This document shows positions 1-8,017 of a stretch of DNA of 64,000 nucleotides, one piece after another. The notes below the pieces were generated by a model. The model ran no database searches. It had not been told where the DNA came from and was given only the letters and a program-made list of their open reading frames with translations. The translations under genes were made by a program, and so were the position numbers. Origin of the DNA: Sorangium cellulosum So ce56 (GTDB taxonomy: Bacteria; Myxococcota_A; Polyangia; Polyangiales; Polyangiaceae); the NCBI RefSeq assembly GCF_000067165.1, contig NC_010162.1, positions 10,652,501 to 10,716,500 of the forward strand, read 5' to 3'. The first letter of the stretch is position 1, and every line of letters begins with the position of its first letter.

Positions 1-478
1 CCATGGCGTCGTCGGGCGCCCCGAACGGCAGGTGCAGCCCGAACGCCCTCAGGACAGCGGCGCCCTGGCCGGTGATCACCACCGTGTGCGGGCCGAGATC
101 CCCGTGCGCGAGCCCCAGCGCGTGCGCGGCGCCGAGCGTCCGCGCGACGTCGACGACGAGCTCGTACGCGACGGAGCGAAGCCGGGGCAGCAGATCCTCC
201 ACCGAGGGATCGTCGCTCTGCCGGGCGGCGACCCACCCCGCGTCTCCCTCCATCCCGCCCGCGATCACAGGCACGATGCCGTGCACCCGCGCAGACAGCG
301 AGAGGAGCCTCTCCAGCGCGCCGTGGAACGCATCGGCGTCGACGCCCATGCCCTCCCGGACATAGAGCGTCACCTCGCGGCCATCGGCGTCGAGCGCGCG
401 ATACGCCTCCGCCGGAGCGGGAGAATCGAGGCTCGCGACGATGGTGTACCCCGCGAACTCCTGTCCGAGGATCACCAT
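1..478 (-). CDS. Ser/Thr protein kinase-like protein, N-terminal part (cut by window edge)
   Basis: The frame opens with an ATG at 478 on the minus strand and is still open at base 1, so about 159 residues are visible. It begins MVILGQEFAGYTIVASL, the usual lead-in of myxobacterial PknB-type kinases. The later segment AHALGLAHGDLGPHTVVIT corresponds to the catalytic loop, with HGD in place of HRD. Where the ATP-binding lysine of the VAIK motif is expected the text is REVTLYVRE, with no lysine. I therefore read it as a divergent kinase or pseudokinase. The activation segment and any C-terminal sensor lie outside the window. Assignment to the kinase fold is fairly safe from the opening and HGDLxP motifs; activity is doubtful. 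Confidence 0.7.
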   Translation of the reverse strand, partial: MVILGQEFAGYTIVASLDSPAPAEAYRALDADGREVTLYVREGMGVDADAFHGALERLLSLSARVHGIVPVIAGGMEGDAGWVAARQSDDPSVEDLLPRLRSVAYELVVDVARTLGAAHALGLAHGDLGPHTVVITGQGAAVLRAFGLHLPFGAPDDAM

Positions 479-761
479 GGCCCCTCCGCCTCGATCCGCG
501 CGGCGGGCACGGAGGATTCAGGCCTCGCGCGCTGGAAGGAGAGGACGGCGCGGCGCGCGTTCTTCAATGCTGGCTGCGGTGTTGGATCAGCCCAAAAGAT
601 TCTGCTCACTGCGTCGGACCTCCGGCACGAGGTTCGAGTCCATGACTCCCCCGGACACGGCGCGGGGAACATCGGTTGGCGGAGACAGTAACAGAGGTCT
701 CACGCGCGCGGAAGCCGTCGCCAGCGCGGACCGGGGCCACGGAGCGCGCGAGGCGGGTCTA

Positions 762-1217
762 TCACTTTCCGGAACGACGGCTCGACGGCGGAGTAATACG
801 CCCTGAAAAAGCGCGCTCCGGGCGGGGCGACTTGGGCGGAGCCGCCGGGCGTGCGCGCTCCGGATCTTCGCTGGCGAGGGCGAGCATTGCTTGCTTTCTC
901 GGTGAGTCGTCAGGCTCCATGAGCAGAAAGAGGATCGCGCCCTGGAGCGTCTCCTCGGCCTGGTCAAAGCGCTCTGCCACGATGGACGCGACAGGGCTGC
1001 GCCCGTCGCCGGGGAGCAGGAGGCGCGGCTCGCACTGGAGCCCCTGGGCGATCAGGCCGAGGGCGCCGAGCCCGAGATCCCGCTCGCCGCGCTCGACCTG
1101 CCGCAGGTACGTGGCCGAGAGCTGCGCCCGCTCCGCGAACTCCTGCATGCTGAGCCCACGGAGCAACCGGAGGATGTGGACCGCCTGGCCGACCTCCTTG
1201 GGGAGCGTGTCGCGCAT
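762..1217 (-). CDS. XRE-family helix-turn-helix transcriptional regulator
   Basis: This is a 151-residue protein if translation starts at the ATG at 1217 (MRDTLPKEVGQ). An upstream in-frame ATG at 1304 would add 29 Arg/Pro-rich residues unlike the family. Residues about 10-70 form a Cro/C1-type HTH: ILRLLRGLSMQEFAERAQLS, then TYLRQVERGERDLGL, which is the typical recognition helix and following turn. The remainder is a short helical segment and a basic, Pro-rich tail with no recognisable ligand domain. It lies 109 bp upstream of the ABC exporter gene on the same strand and could regulate it, but no operator is evident. The target is unknown. Confidence 0.75.
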   Translation of the reverse strand: MRDTLPKEVGQAVHILRLLRGLSMQEFAERAQLSATYLRQVERGERDLGLGALGLIAQGLQCEPRLLLPGDGRSPVASIVAERFDQAEETLQGAILFLLMEPDDSPRKQAMLALASEDPERARPAAPPKSPRPERAFSGRITPPSSRRSGK

Positions 1218-1325
1218 GAGCGCGAGCCTAGCAGGCAGAGCTCGCCCGAGCCCCCGAGAAGGCAGGCCGCCCCGCGTGAGGAGCGCGCCCGCTCGCCGGC
1301 GCACCGAGCGCGCCGCGCGGCGGCG

Positions 1326-3137
1326 CTACAGGTACCCTTCGGCCTGCAGCGCGAACATGCGGGCATAGCGCTGGCCACGGGCGACGAGCTCGTCGTGGGT
1401 GCCCTCCTCGACGATGCGCCCGCCGTCGAGCACGACGATGCGGTCGGCCATGCGCACGGTCGGGAAGCGGTGAGAGATGACGATGGTCGTCCGCCCCTTG
1501 GACAGGGACCGGAACCGCTGGAAGACCGCGTGCTCGGCCTCGGCGTCGAGCGCCGCGGTCGGCTCGTCGAGCACGAGGATGTCGGCCTGCTCGCGCATGA
1601 ACGCGCGCGCGAGCGCCACCTTCTGCCACTGCCCGCCGCTCAGCTCGACGCCGCCCTTGAACCAGCGCCCGAGCTGCGCGTCGAGGCCCCCGGGCACGAC
1701 CGTCACGACCTCGTCGGCGCCGCCCTCGGCGACCGCGCGCGCGACGCGCGGCTCGTCCGCGAGGTGCTCGACGCTGCCCAGCCCGACGTTCTCGCGCAGC
1801 GTGAGCTGGTATTGGTTGAAGTCCTGAAAGACGACACCGATCCTCCGGCGGAGCGCGTCGGGCTCCCAGGCGCGGAGATCCTTGCCGTCGAGCAGGATTC
1901 GCCCCTCGGTGGGCTCGTACAGCCGCGCGAGCAGCTTGATGAACGTGGTCTTTCCGGCGCCGTTGTGCCCGACGAGCGCCAGGCTCTGACCGCTCGGGAT
2001 GTGGAGATCGATCCCCCGGAGCGCCCAGCGCGACTGGCCAGGATACCGGTAGCCGACCCCCTCGAACCGCACGCCCCGGTCGCGCGCGCCGTCGGCCGAA
2101 AGGGGCGCAGGCGCGTCTCCGCGGCCAGCCGGCGGCGCGGGCGGCTCGCCGGTCGGGATGGACAAATACTGAAAGAGGTTCGACATGTAGAGGTTGTGCT
2201 CGTACATGCCGCCGACGCCGGCGAGGACGGCCTGGAACGCCTGCTGGCCTTGCCGGAAGGCGGCGACGTAAAGGACCATCTCGCCGAGCGAGAGGCGCCC
2301 CGCCGCGGCGCCGGCCGCCATGGCGCCATAGCAGCCGTAGAACGCGGCGGTGCCGAGGAGCGACAGGCCATAGGACCACCCGGCGCGGCGGACCGCGAGG
2401 GCGCTGTCCTCCCGGTAGAACGACGCCGCGAGCGCCTTGTACCGCTCGAGGAACGTCGGCCCGAGCCCGAAGAGCTTCACCTCCTTGGCGTGGCCGTCGT
2501 TGGCGAGCACGTACTCCAGGTAATTGAGCCGGCGGGCCTCGGGAGAGCGCCAGTTCCGGAGGCGGAACGCCGCGCCGGAGAAGCGCGCCTCGGCGATCGT
2601 GGCGGGGACGGCCGCGAGCACGAGCGCGAGCACCGCGAGGGCGCTGAACCCGACGAGCAGCGCCGCGTACCCCGCGAGCGTGATCAGGTTCTGCACGAGG
2701 GAGAAGCTCTCGGTCACGACGGCGGCGGGGCGAGACGACGCCTCGCGGCGCGCGCGGGTGAGCTGGTCGTAGAACTCGGGGTCTTCGAAATGGACCAGCG
2801 AGAGCGAGAGCGCCTTCTCGAGGATCATCCCGTGGATGTCGATCGAGAGCCGCGCGCCGAGCAGCTGCCGCGTCAGCGAGAGCCCGCGCTGCGCGAGCGC
2901 GAGCGCGGCCACGAGGCCGAGCTCGACCGAGACCCACACGAGCGCCGCGCGCTCGTCGCGGGCGACCACCGCGTCCGTGATCGCCTTTCCCACGTAGGCC
3001 ACCCCGAGCGGCAGCGCCGCCGCGGCGAGCGTGAGCGCGCCGAGGGCGACGCTCGCCGCCTTCGACGAGCGCCAGACGAGCTGGAGCGTCCGTGGTGTGT
3101 AGGCAAAGCTGTCCCGCAGGCGGGAGAGGCCGAGCAT
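1326..3137 (-). CDS. ABC exporter, fused transmembrane and ATPase domains
   Basis: This is a 603-residue half-transporter of the MsbA/lipid-multidrug exporter architecture. The N-terminal ~330 residues carry hydrophobic segments of a six-helix membrane domain (for example LGALTLAAAALPLGVAYVG and ITLAGYAALLVGFSALAVL). The C-terminal ~240 residues are the nucleotide-binding domain, with Walker A GHNGAGKTT near 389, Q-loop FQDF, signature LSGGQ near 495, Walker B ILVLDEPTA near 518 and H-loop SHR. All catalytic motifs are intact, so it should be an active homodimeric exporter in the inner membrane. Substrate cannot be told from sequence. It is transcribed alone, downstream of the XRE regulator on the same strand. 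Confidence 0.92.
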   Translation of the reverse strand: MLGLSRLRDSFAYTPRTLQLVWRSSKAASVALGALTLAAAALPLGVAYVGKAITDAVVARDERAALVWVSVELGLVAALALAQRGLSLTRQLLGARLSIDIHGMILEKALSLSLVHFEDPEFYDQLTRARREASSRPAAVVTESFSLVQNLITLAGYAALLVGFSALAVLALVLAAVPATIAEARFSGAAFRLRNWRSPEARRLNYLEYVLANDGHAKEVKLFGLGPTFLERYKALAASFYREDSALAVRRAGWSYGLSLLGTAAFYGCYGAMAAGAAAGRLSLGEMVLYVAAFRQGQQAFQAVLAGVGGMYEHNLYMSNLFQYLSIPTGEPPAPPAGRGDAPAPLSADGARDRGVRFEGVGYRYPGQSRWALRGIDLHIPSGQSLALVGHNGAGKTTFIKLLARLYEPTEGRILLDGKDLRAWEPDALRRRIGVVFQDFNQYQLTLRENVGLGSVEHLADEPRVARAVAEGGADEVVTVVPGGLDAQLGRWFKGGVELSGGQWQKVALARAFMREQADILVLDEPTAALDAEAEHAVFQRFRSLSKGRTTIVISHRFPTVRMADRIVVLDGGRIVEEGTHDELVARGQRYARMFALQAEGYL

Positions 3138-3234
3138 GGACGGCGGATTCTAACCACGCCGCGGCGCTCCGCCCGCGAAGACCCGCGAGGGCGCGAGGGC
3201 TGAGGGCTGAGGGATGCGAGCGCGGCGACCACGG

Positions 3235-3287
3235 GCGGTCGCGGTCGCGGTCGCGGTCGGGCGGCGGGCGGGCGGGCGGGCGGGCGG
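3235..3287. repeat. GCGGTC hexamer repeat followed by GGGC tetramer repeat
   Basis: Four copies of GCGGTC are followed by about five copies of GGGC between the start of the ABC exporter gene (minus strand) and the small membrane-protein gene (plus strand). The G-runs on the + strand could form a G-quadruplex. No gene is visible here. Confidence 0.7.
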
Positions 3288-3350
3288 ATGCGGTGGCGGA
3301 CGCGCGCCCGGCGCGGTATCCCGGGCCTCCGAAAGAAAAGGAGGCTCTTC

Positions 3351-3728
3351 ATGTCGAGCATGTCCACGTTGACCATGGGCTACGGAGCGCTGCTCACAGC
3401 GCTCGGCGTCGGCGGATTCGCTGCGACGAGCGCGCGGACGGCGCTCATCCCGGCCGGCTTCGGGGTCGTCGCGATCGGGCTCGGCCTGCTCGCGCGACAG
3501 GAGAGGTACCGCATGCACGCCATGCACGCGTCGGCCATGGTCGGCGTCCTCGGCTTCCTCGGCTCCGCCCGCGGCCTGACGCAGCTGCCGACGCTGCTCT
3601 CCGGCGGCGACGTGGCGCGCCCCCCGGCCGTCATCGCCCAGTCCGTGATGGCCGTCCTCTCGGCGGGCTACGTCGCCCTCTGCGTGCGATCCTTCATCAC
3701 GGCGCGCCGCGCCGCCGCCCGCACCTGA
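3351..3728 (+). CDS. Small integral membrane protein of unknown function
   Basis: The start is set by an AAGGAGG ribosome-binding site at 3338-3344, seven bases before the ATG at 3351; an earlier in-frame ATG at 3288 would add an Arg-rich tail with no RBS. The 125-residue product has four hydrophobic segments: MGYGALLTALGVGGFAATS, ALIPAGFGVVAIGLGLLA, ASAMVGVLGFLGSA and VIAQSVMAVLSAGYVALCV. It ends in a basic tail, so it is a small four-helix inner-membrane protein. I do not recognise a named family, and the neighbours do not suggest a role. Confidence 0.75.
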   Translation: MSSMSTLTMGYGALLTALGVGGFAATSARTALIPAGFGVVAIGLGLLARQERYRMHAMHASAMVGVLGFLGSARGLTQLPTLLSGGDVARPPAVIAQSVMAVLSAGYVALCVRSFITARRAAART

Positions 3729-4050
3729 GCGCGGCGCGCGCCGCCTCGCGCTCCGAGCGCGCCGCCCCGTCAAGGAGCCCAGGCGCGTTCACGGCCCCCT
3801 CTTCCCATCACCGTCCAGCCGGCGCGCTCGGTGCGGTCCTGTCGGGCGCGAGAGCCATCGAGCGGCGCGCTCCCGCCGATCCGTAGAGAACGGCCGCTGC
3901 GGCCCCTCTCGCGTGGCGCGTGGTGGATGAGCCCCCTCCCCTCTCCTCACCCGCCTTACTCTGCACGTCCCGTCTCTGCGTGTCCGATCTCCGGGCGTCG
4001 GATCAGGGAGCTCGCACGCCGAGGACCTCTTCATGTCGATTATTTGACAA

Positions 4051-4069
4051 TCCGGACCACCAGTCCGGA
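4051..4069. promoter_or_regulatory. Inverted repeat in the promoter region of the Cys-rich lipoprotein gene
   Basis: Perfect 7-bp arms TCCGGAC and GTCCGGA flank a 5-bp centre. A consensus-like TTGACA lies just upstream (4044-4049) and an extended -10-like TGCTATAAA just downstream (4071-4079). The 24-bp spacing between the two boxes is too long for an ordinary sigma-70 promoter, so either the boxes belong to different promoters or the dyad is an operator over an extended -10 promoter. The rest of the 3729-4173 gap is otherwise empty. Confidence 0.45.
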
Positions 4070-4173
4070 ATGCTATAAATCCGCGCGCAAAAAGCCAGAT
4101 CGGTGCCCTCGATGCCCGTGCATGATGTACTGTCATCGTCACCAAACCATCAACTACGAGAAGAGCGAGCACC

Positions 4174-4686
4174 ATGCTTCGACGCGTCATTGCATTGGGG
4201 CTGACGGCGCCTTTTTTCCTTTCCTGCGAGGGGAGTGGTGGTGTCATCCAGATCTGGAATTGCGAGGAGTGTCTCAAGGGCTGGACCTGCACGGCGGACG
4301 CCTGCATCCCCCCGCACTGCAGCAATGACGTCACGGATGAGGACGAAGGAGAGACCGACCGCGACTGCGGCGGCTCGTGCAAGCCTTGCGGCTTCGGCGC
4401 CTCCTGCGAGACGGGCATCGACTGCAAGGAGGGCGTGTGTCGCCTGGGGGTTTGCCAGGCTCCGACCTGCGTCGACGGCGTGGCGAACGGCTTCGAGACC
4501 GGCGTCGACTGCGGCACGCGCTCGTGCCCGCTCTGCCCCGCGGGCGAGGCGTGCCTCACCGGCGAGAACTGCGGGTCCGGCGTGTGCAGGGAGCGTGTCT
4601 GCCAGGCGCCCTCGTGCGACGACGGGGTCCTGAATGGAAGCGAGCTCGCCGTGGATTGCGGGGGGGACTGCCGGGCATGCCGGTAG
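4174..4686 (+). CDS. Cys-rich secreted lipoprotein with repeated DGV-NG-E-VDCGG units
   Basis: The 170-residue product starts with a short lipoprotein signal (MLRRVIALGLTAPFFLSC, lipobox FLSC). The mature part is made of Cys-rich modules. Three units share the plan C-x-DGV-x-NG-x-E-x2-VDCGG-x-C-x2-C (the first diverged), separated by segments of the type GxxCxTGxxCxxGVCxxGVCQAP. These repeats are frequent in myxobacterial surface proteins; their function is unknown and disulfide-stabilised repeats are the obvious reading. It should be anchored in the envelope facing the periplasm or outside. It converges with the choice-of-anchor L gene downstream. Confidence 0.8.
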   Translation: MLRRVIALGLTAPFFLSCEGSGGVIQIWNCEECLKGWTCTADACIPPHCSNDVTDEDEGETDRDCGGSCKPCGFGASCETGIDCKEGVCRLGVCQAPTCVDGVANGFETGVDCGTRSCPLCPAGEACLTGENCGSGVCRERVCQAPSCDDGVLNGSELAVDCGGDCRACR

Positions 4687-4766
4687 CCCGGAGCGCCCGG
4701 CGAGGCGACCAGGCCTCGCGACCGCACGCCGACGAGGCGTCGGCGCGGGGAGGAGCGCCCCTCGCC

Positions 4767-5999
4767 TCAGAGGAACTGGACCGCGGGCACCGTCTCCAGG
4801 CTGACCGTGCCGCCGGTCGCGATCCAGCGGAAGCCATCGATGAGCGCGGTCGAGTCGAAGCGATCGTCGCCGGTGTCGAACAGGATGAACCGGAGCGAGA
4901 TCTCCTCGCCTCCATGCACCGGCGCGCGGGTCTTGAGCCACCGGGTGCCGCCGTCGCGGCGCGGGCTGAACCCCGTCCCCACGAGCTCGTCCGAGCCGAG
5001 CGGACATCCGTCGCAGACATCGAAGAACGCGATATTGACGCTGACCGGCCTTCCCTCCCCGTCGAACGAGAGATTGCCGTTGTACGACCCGGGAGGCGCG
5101 GGCGTCGCCAGCGCGATGAATTGATCGTTGAAGTCCTCGCAGACCCACTCCGGGTATTCGAACGTATAGAACTTGAAGAGGAACTCGTAGCCGGTCGCGT
5201 TCGTCGGCGCGCGGAGGACGACCTCGAGGCCGACGTCGTCGTTGATGAAGCTGGACGGAGGACAGGAAGGGTTGTCCTGAGGGAACCCGGGCGGCGCGGT
5301 GCCGGGGCCATAACTCGAGCAGCTCCCGGACCAGCAGGCGTCGGGGTGACCAGGCAGGCGCGCGCTCCCCGTCGAGAGCGCGAGCAGGCGCGCGCCGCCC
5401 TGCACGTGCACGTTGGGGCCGAACCCATCGAAGAGGCCCACCGCGGGCGACCGCTCTGCAGGCGAGCCGTCCCCGCGGACATACCTCGCGGAGAGCACGC
5501 CCCACCGCCTGTCCTCGCGAGACGCCACGGCACACAGGTCGATCGCCCTGGCCCCGTTCGCCGGATCGAAGTCCTCCAGCGAGAGGCCCTCGTCGCACGG
5601 CGGCGGCACGTCGTCGATCACACCGTTGCAATCCTCGTCCGCCGGCGCGGGGATCTGGCCGTTCGCGTCAGGCTCGGTGACCTCGACCTCGATCGCGCCT
5701 GGATTCACATTTCCATCAACATCGTTGCAGTCGCCCTCCGCGGGCGTGAACCCGTCCCCGTCGCCATCCACGTTGGGATCGGTGATGGGGATTGCGTCAC
5801 CGGGGCCGAGCCCTGGCTCGCCCGGCTCATCGAGCCCGCCGGGGCCGTCCTCGCCGATGGTTTCCGAGGGCTCCTCGCGCCCGTCGCCCCCACCCCCCGG
5901 CGCGGACGCGCCGCCCACCGCGGAGCACCCGAATGCGACGGCGAGCACCGCCATCACGGCCATGCCGGCGCAAGGGAGAGCCAACCGTTGTTCGATCAT
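4767..5999 (-). CDS. Secreted choice-of-anchor L domain protein with MopE-like metal-binding motif
   Basis: I start it at the ATG at 5999 (MIEQRLALPCAG), which gives 410 residues with a lipoprotein-type signal ending AVAFGC. An acidic/Gly linker follows, then a MopE-type motif (DGDGDGFTPAEGDCNDVDGN, then NPGA and DEDCNGVIDD), a Ca/Cu-binding motif common in myxobacterial surface proteins. The C-terminal ~250 residues match the choice-of-anchor L domain, recognisable by FYTFEYPEWVCEDFNDQF. The longer frame that opens at 6347 overlaps the argS end and has no signal. It is likely a surface-exposed lipoprotein, possibly an adhesin; role unknown. Confidence 0.85.
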   Translation of the reverse strand: MIEQRLALPCAGMAVMAVLAVAFGCSAVGGASAPGGGGDGREEPSETIGEDGPGGLDEPGEPGLGPGDAIPITDPNVDGDGDGFTPAEGDCNDVDGNVNPGAIEVEVTEPDANGQIPAPADEDCNGVIDDVPPPCDEGLSLEDFDPANGARAIDLCAVASREDRRWGVLSARYVRGDGSPAERSPAVGLFDGFGPNVHVQGGARLLALSTGSARLPGHPDACWSGSCSSYGPGTAPPGFPQDNPSCPPSSFINDDVGLEVVLRAPTNATGYEFLFKFYTFEYPEWVCEDFNDQFIALATPAPPGSYNGNLSFDGEGRPVSVNIAFFDVCDGCPLGSDELVGTGFSPRRDGGTRWLKTRAPVHGGEEISLRFILFDTGDDRFDSTALIDGFRWIATGGTVSLETVPAVQFL

Positions 6000-6169
6000 G
6001 CTGCACTTTGCCAGAGGGAACGGACCGACGTCGCGCGCAACCTCGAGCGGGCGAGCGCAACCTCGGTTCGAATGCGCGGGCAGGCACGCGCAGCTCAGGC
6101 AGATGCGCATCCTCGGGCGGATGCGCGATCGCCGGACGCGGGCAGGGTCGGGCGCCGCTGCCGGACGCG

Positions 6170-7903
6170 CTACATCCGCTCCGGCGCCTCGATCCCGAGC
6201 AGGCCGAGGCCCTTCGCCAGCACCTCCGCCGTCAGATCGCAGAGCGCGAGGCGCGAGCGGCGCACGTCGTCGCTCTCGGCCCGGAGCACCGGGCAGCGCT
6301 CGTAGAAGCTCGTGAACGATCCCGCGAGCTCGAACAGGTAACCGCACAGGCGGTGCGGCTCGAGCGTGGCCGCCACGTCCTCCAGCACGGCCCCGAACCG
6401 GAGCAGCTCCAGCGCGAGCGCCCGCTCCGCCGGCTCGCTCAGCACGATCCCGGCCTCGCGCGGCGACTCCACGCCGGCCTTCCGGAAGATCGACCGGATG
6501 CGGGCGTGCGCGTACATCAGGTAGGGCGCCGTGTTCCCCTCGAACGCCAGCATGCGATCCCAGTCGAACACGTAGTCCTTGATCCGGTCGCTCGAGAGAT
6601 CGGCGTACTTCACCGCGCCCACGCCGACCGACCGCGCCACCGCGTCAGCGGCCTCGGCGTCGAGGTCGGGGTTCTTCTCCCGCACCACCTTCGCCGCGCG
6701 CTCCGTGGCCTCGTCGATCAGGTCCGAGAGCTTCACGGTGTCGCCGCTCCTCGTCTTGAACATCTTCTTGTCGGCCCCGAGCACCGAGCCGAACGCCACG
6801 TGCTCGGCCCGGGCCGGCGGGGTGAGCCAGCCCGCCTCGCGCGCGGTCGCGAAGACCATCGCGAAGTGCTGGCTCTGCGGCGCGCCGACGACATAGACGA
6901 TCCGGCGCGCGCCGACCGTCGTGAGGCGGTGGCGGATCGCCGCGAGATCCGTCGTGGCGTAGCCGTAGCCGCCGTCCTGCTTGCGCACGATGAGCGGCAG
7001 CGGCTCGCCGCCCTTGCCGGTGAAGCCGGCCGGGAAGACGCAGAGGGCTCCCTCGCTCTCGCGCGCCAGCCCCTTGCGACCGAGCTCCTCGACGACGTCG
7101 GGCAGCATCGGGTTGTAGAAGCTCTCGCCGGCGAAATCCGCGTCGGTCAAGGTCACGCCGAGGCGGCGGTAGACCGAGTCGAAGTAGCGCGTCGACTCGC
7201 GCACGAGCTGCCGCCAGAGCGCGAGGGTCTGCTCGTCGCCGCCCTGGAGCCGCACGACCCGCCGGCGCGAGCGCTCGGCGAACGCCGCGTCGCCGTCGAA
7301 CTTGGCGCGCGCCTGCCGGTAGAACGCGTTGAGATCGCCGACCGAGAGCTCCTGCGAGGCCGCGGCCTCGCCGAGGTCGAGCATGTGCTCGATCAGCATG
7401 CCGAACGGCGTGCCCCAGTCGCCGAGGTGGTTCTGGCGGATCACGCGGTGGCCGAGCGCCTCGAGCACGCGCGCGAGGGCGTCGCCGATGATCGTGCTGC
7501 GGAGGTGGCCGACGTGCATCTCCTTCGCGGCGTTGGGGCCCGAGTAGTCGACGATCACCGTCTCGGGCTCGGCCGCGGGCGCGATCCCGAGCCGCCCGCC
7601 GCCCGCCGTCTCGGCGAGCTCGCGCGTGAGGTACGCGTCTTCGAGCGTCAGGTTCACGAACCCGGGGCCCGCGATCTCGACCTTCCGGCAGATCCCGTCG
7701 AGCTCCAGGGCCGCCACGATCGCCGCCGCGACCTCGCGCGGCGGCCTGCCGAGGCGCTTGCCGAGCGCCATGGCGGCGTTCGCCTGGTAGTCGGCGTGGG
7801 TGGAGCGGCGGAGGGAAGGATCAACCGCGGCGTGCTCGGCGCCGAACGCGGTGGTGATCGCCGCCTGGAATGCGCGGGCGAGGGCGTGGACGGGATCGGC
7901 CAT
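6170..7903 (-). CDS. argS: Arginyl-tRNA synthetase
   Basis: This class I aminoacyl-tRNA synthetase charges tRNA-Arg. The ATG at 7903 is preceded by AAAGGA at good spacing and gives 577 residues, the normal family length. Motifs visible are the N-terminal Add1 domain (residues 1-90), the HIGH box as HVGHLRST near 129, and the KMSKS equivalent KKMFKTRSG near 377, as is usual for ArgRS. The DALR anticodon-binding domain ends the protein (helices around LLRFGAVLEDVAATLEPHRL and AGSFTSFYERCPVL). It is an essential housekeeping gene, divergent from the Ser/Thr kinase gene with a 114-bp shared upstream region. Confidence 0.97.
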   Translation of the reverse strand: MADPVHALARAFQAAITTAFGAEHAAVDPSLRRSTHADYQANAAMALGKRLGRPPREVAAAIVAALELDGICRKVEIAGPGFVNLTLEDAYLTRELAETAGGGRLGIAPAAEPETVIVDYSGPNAAKEMHVGHLRSTIIGDALARVLEALGHRVIRQNHLGDWGTPFGMLIEHMLDLGEAAASQELSVGDLNAFYRQARAKFDGDAAFAERSRRRVVRLQGGDEQTLALWRQLVRESTRYFDSVYRRLGVTLTDADFAGESFYNPMLPDVVEELGRKGLARESEGALCVFPAGFTGKGGEPLPLIVRKQDGGYGYATTDLAAIRHRLTTVGARRIVYVVGAPQSQHFAMVFATAREAGWLTPPARAEHVAFGSVLGADKKMFKTRSGDTVKLSDLIDEATERAAKVVREKNPDLDAEAADAVARSVGVGAVKYADLSSDRIKDYVFDWDRMLAFEGNTAPYLMYAHARIRSIFRKAGVESPREAGIVLSEPAERALALELLRFGAVLEDVAATLEPHRLCGYLFELAGSFTSFYERCPVLRAESDDVRRSRLALCDLTAEVLAKGLGLLGIEAPERM

Positions 7904-8017
7904 GGCGCATCCTTTGGCCCGGGCGCCCGGCCAATTCAATAGGCAAGCCGGCGCGGCCACGCCACATCAGCGCACCTTTGACAAAAATCGGGGTAGGCCG
8001 GACAGTTCACGCCTCAC

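Noticed and set aside
640..665. GGTTCGAGTCC, resembling a tRNA T-loop
   Set aside because: The T-stem does not pair properly and no anticodon or acceptor arms can be drawn around it.
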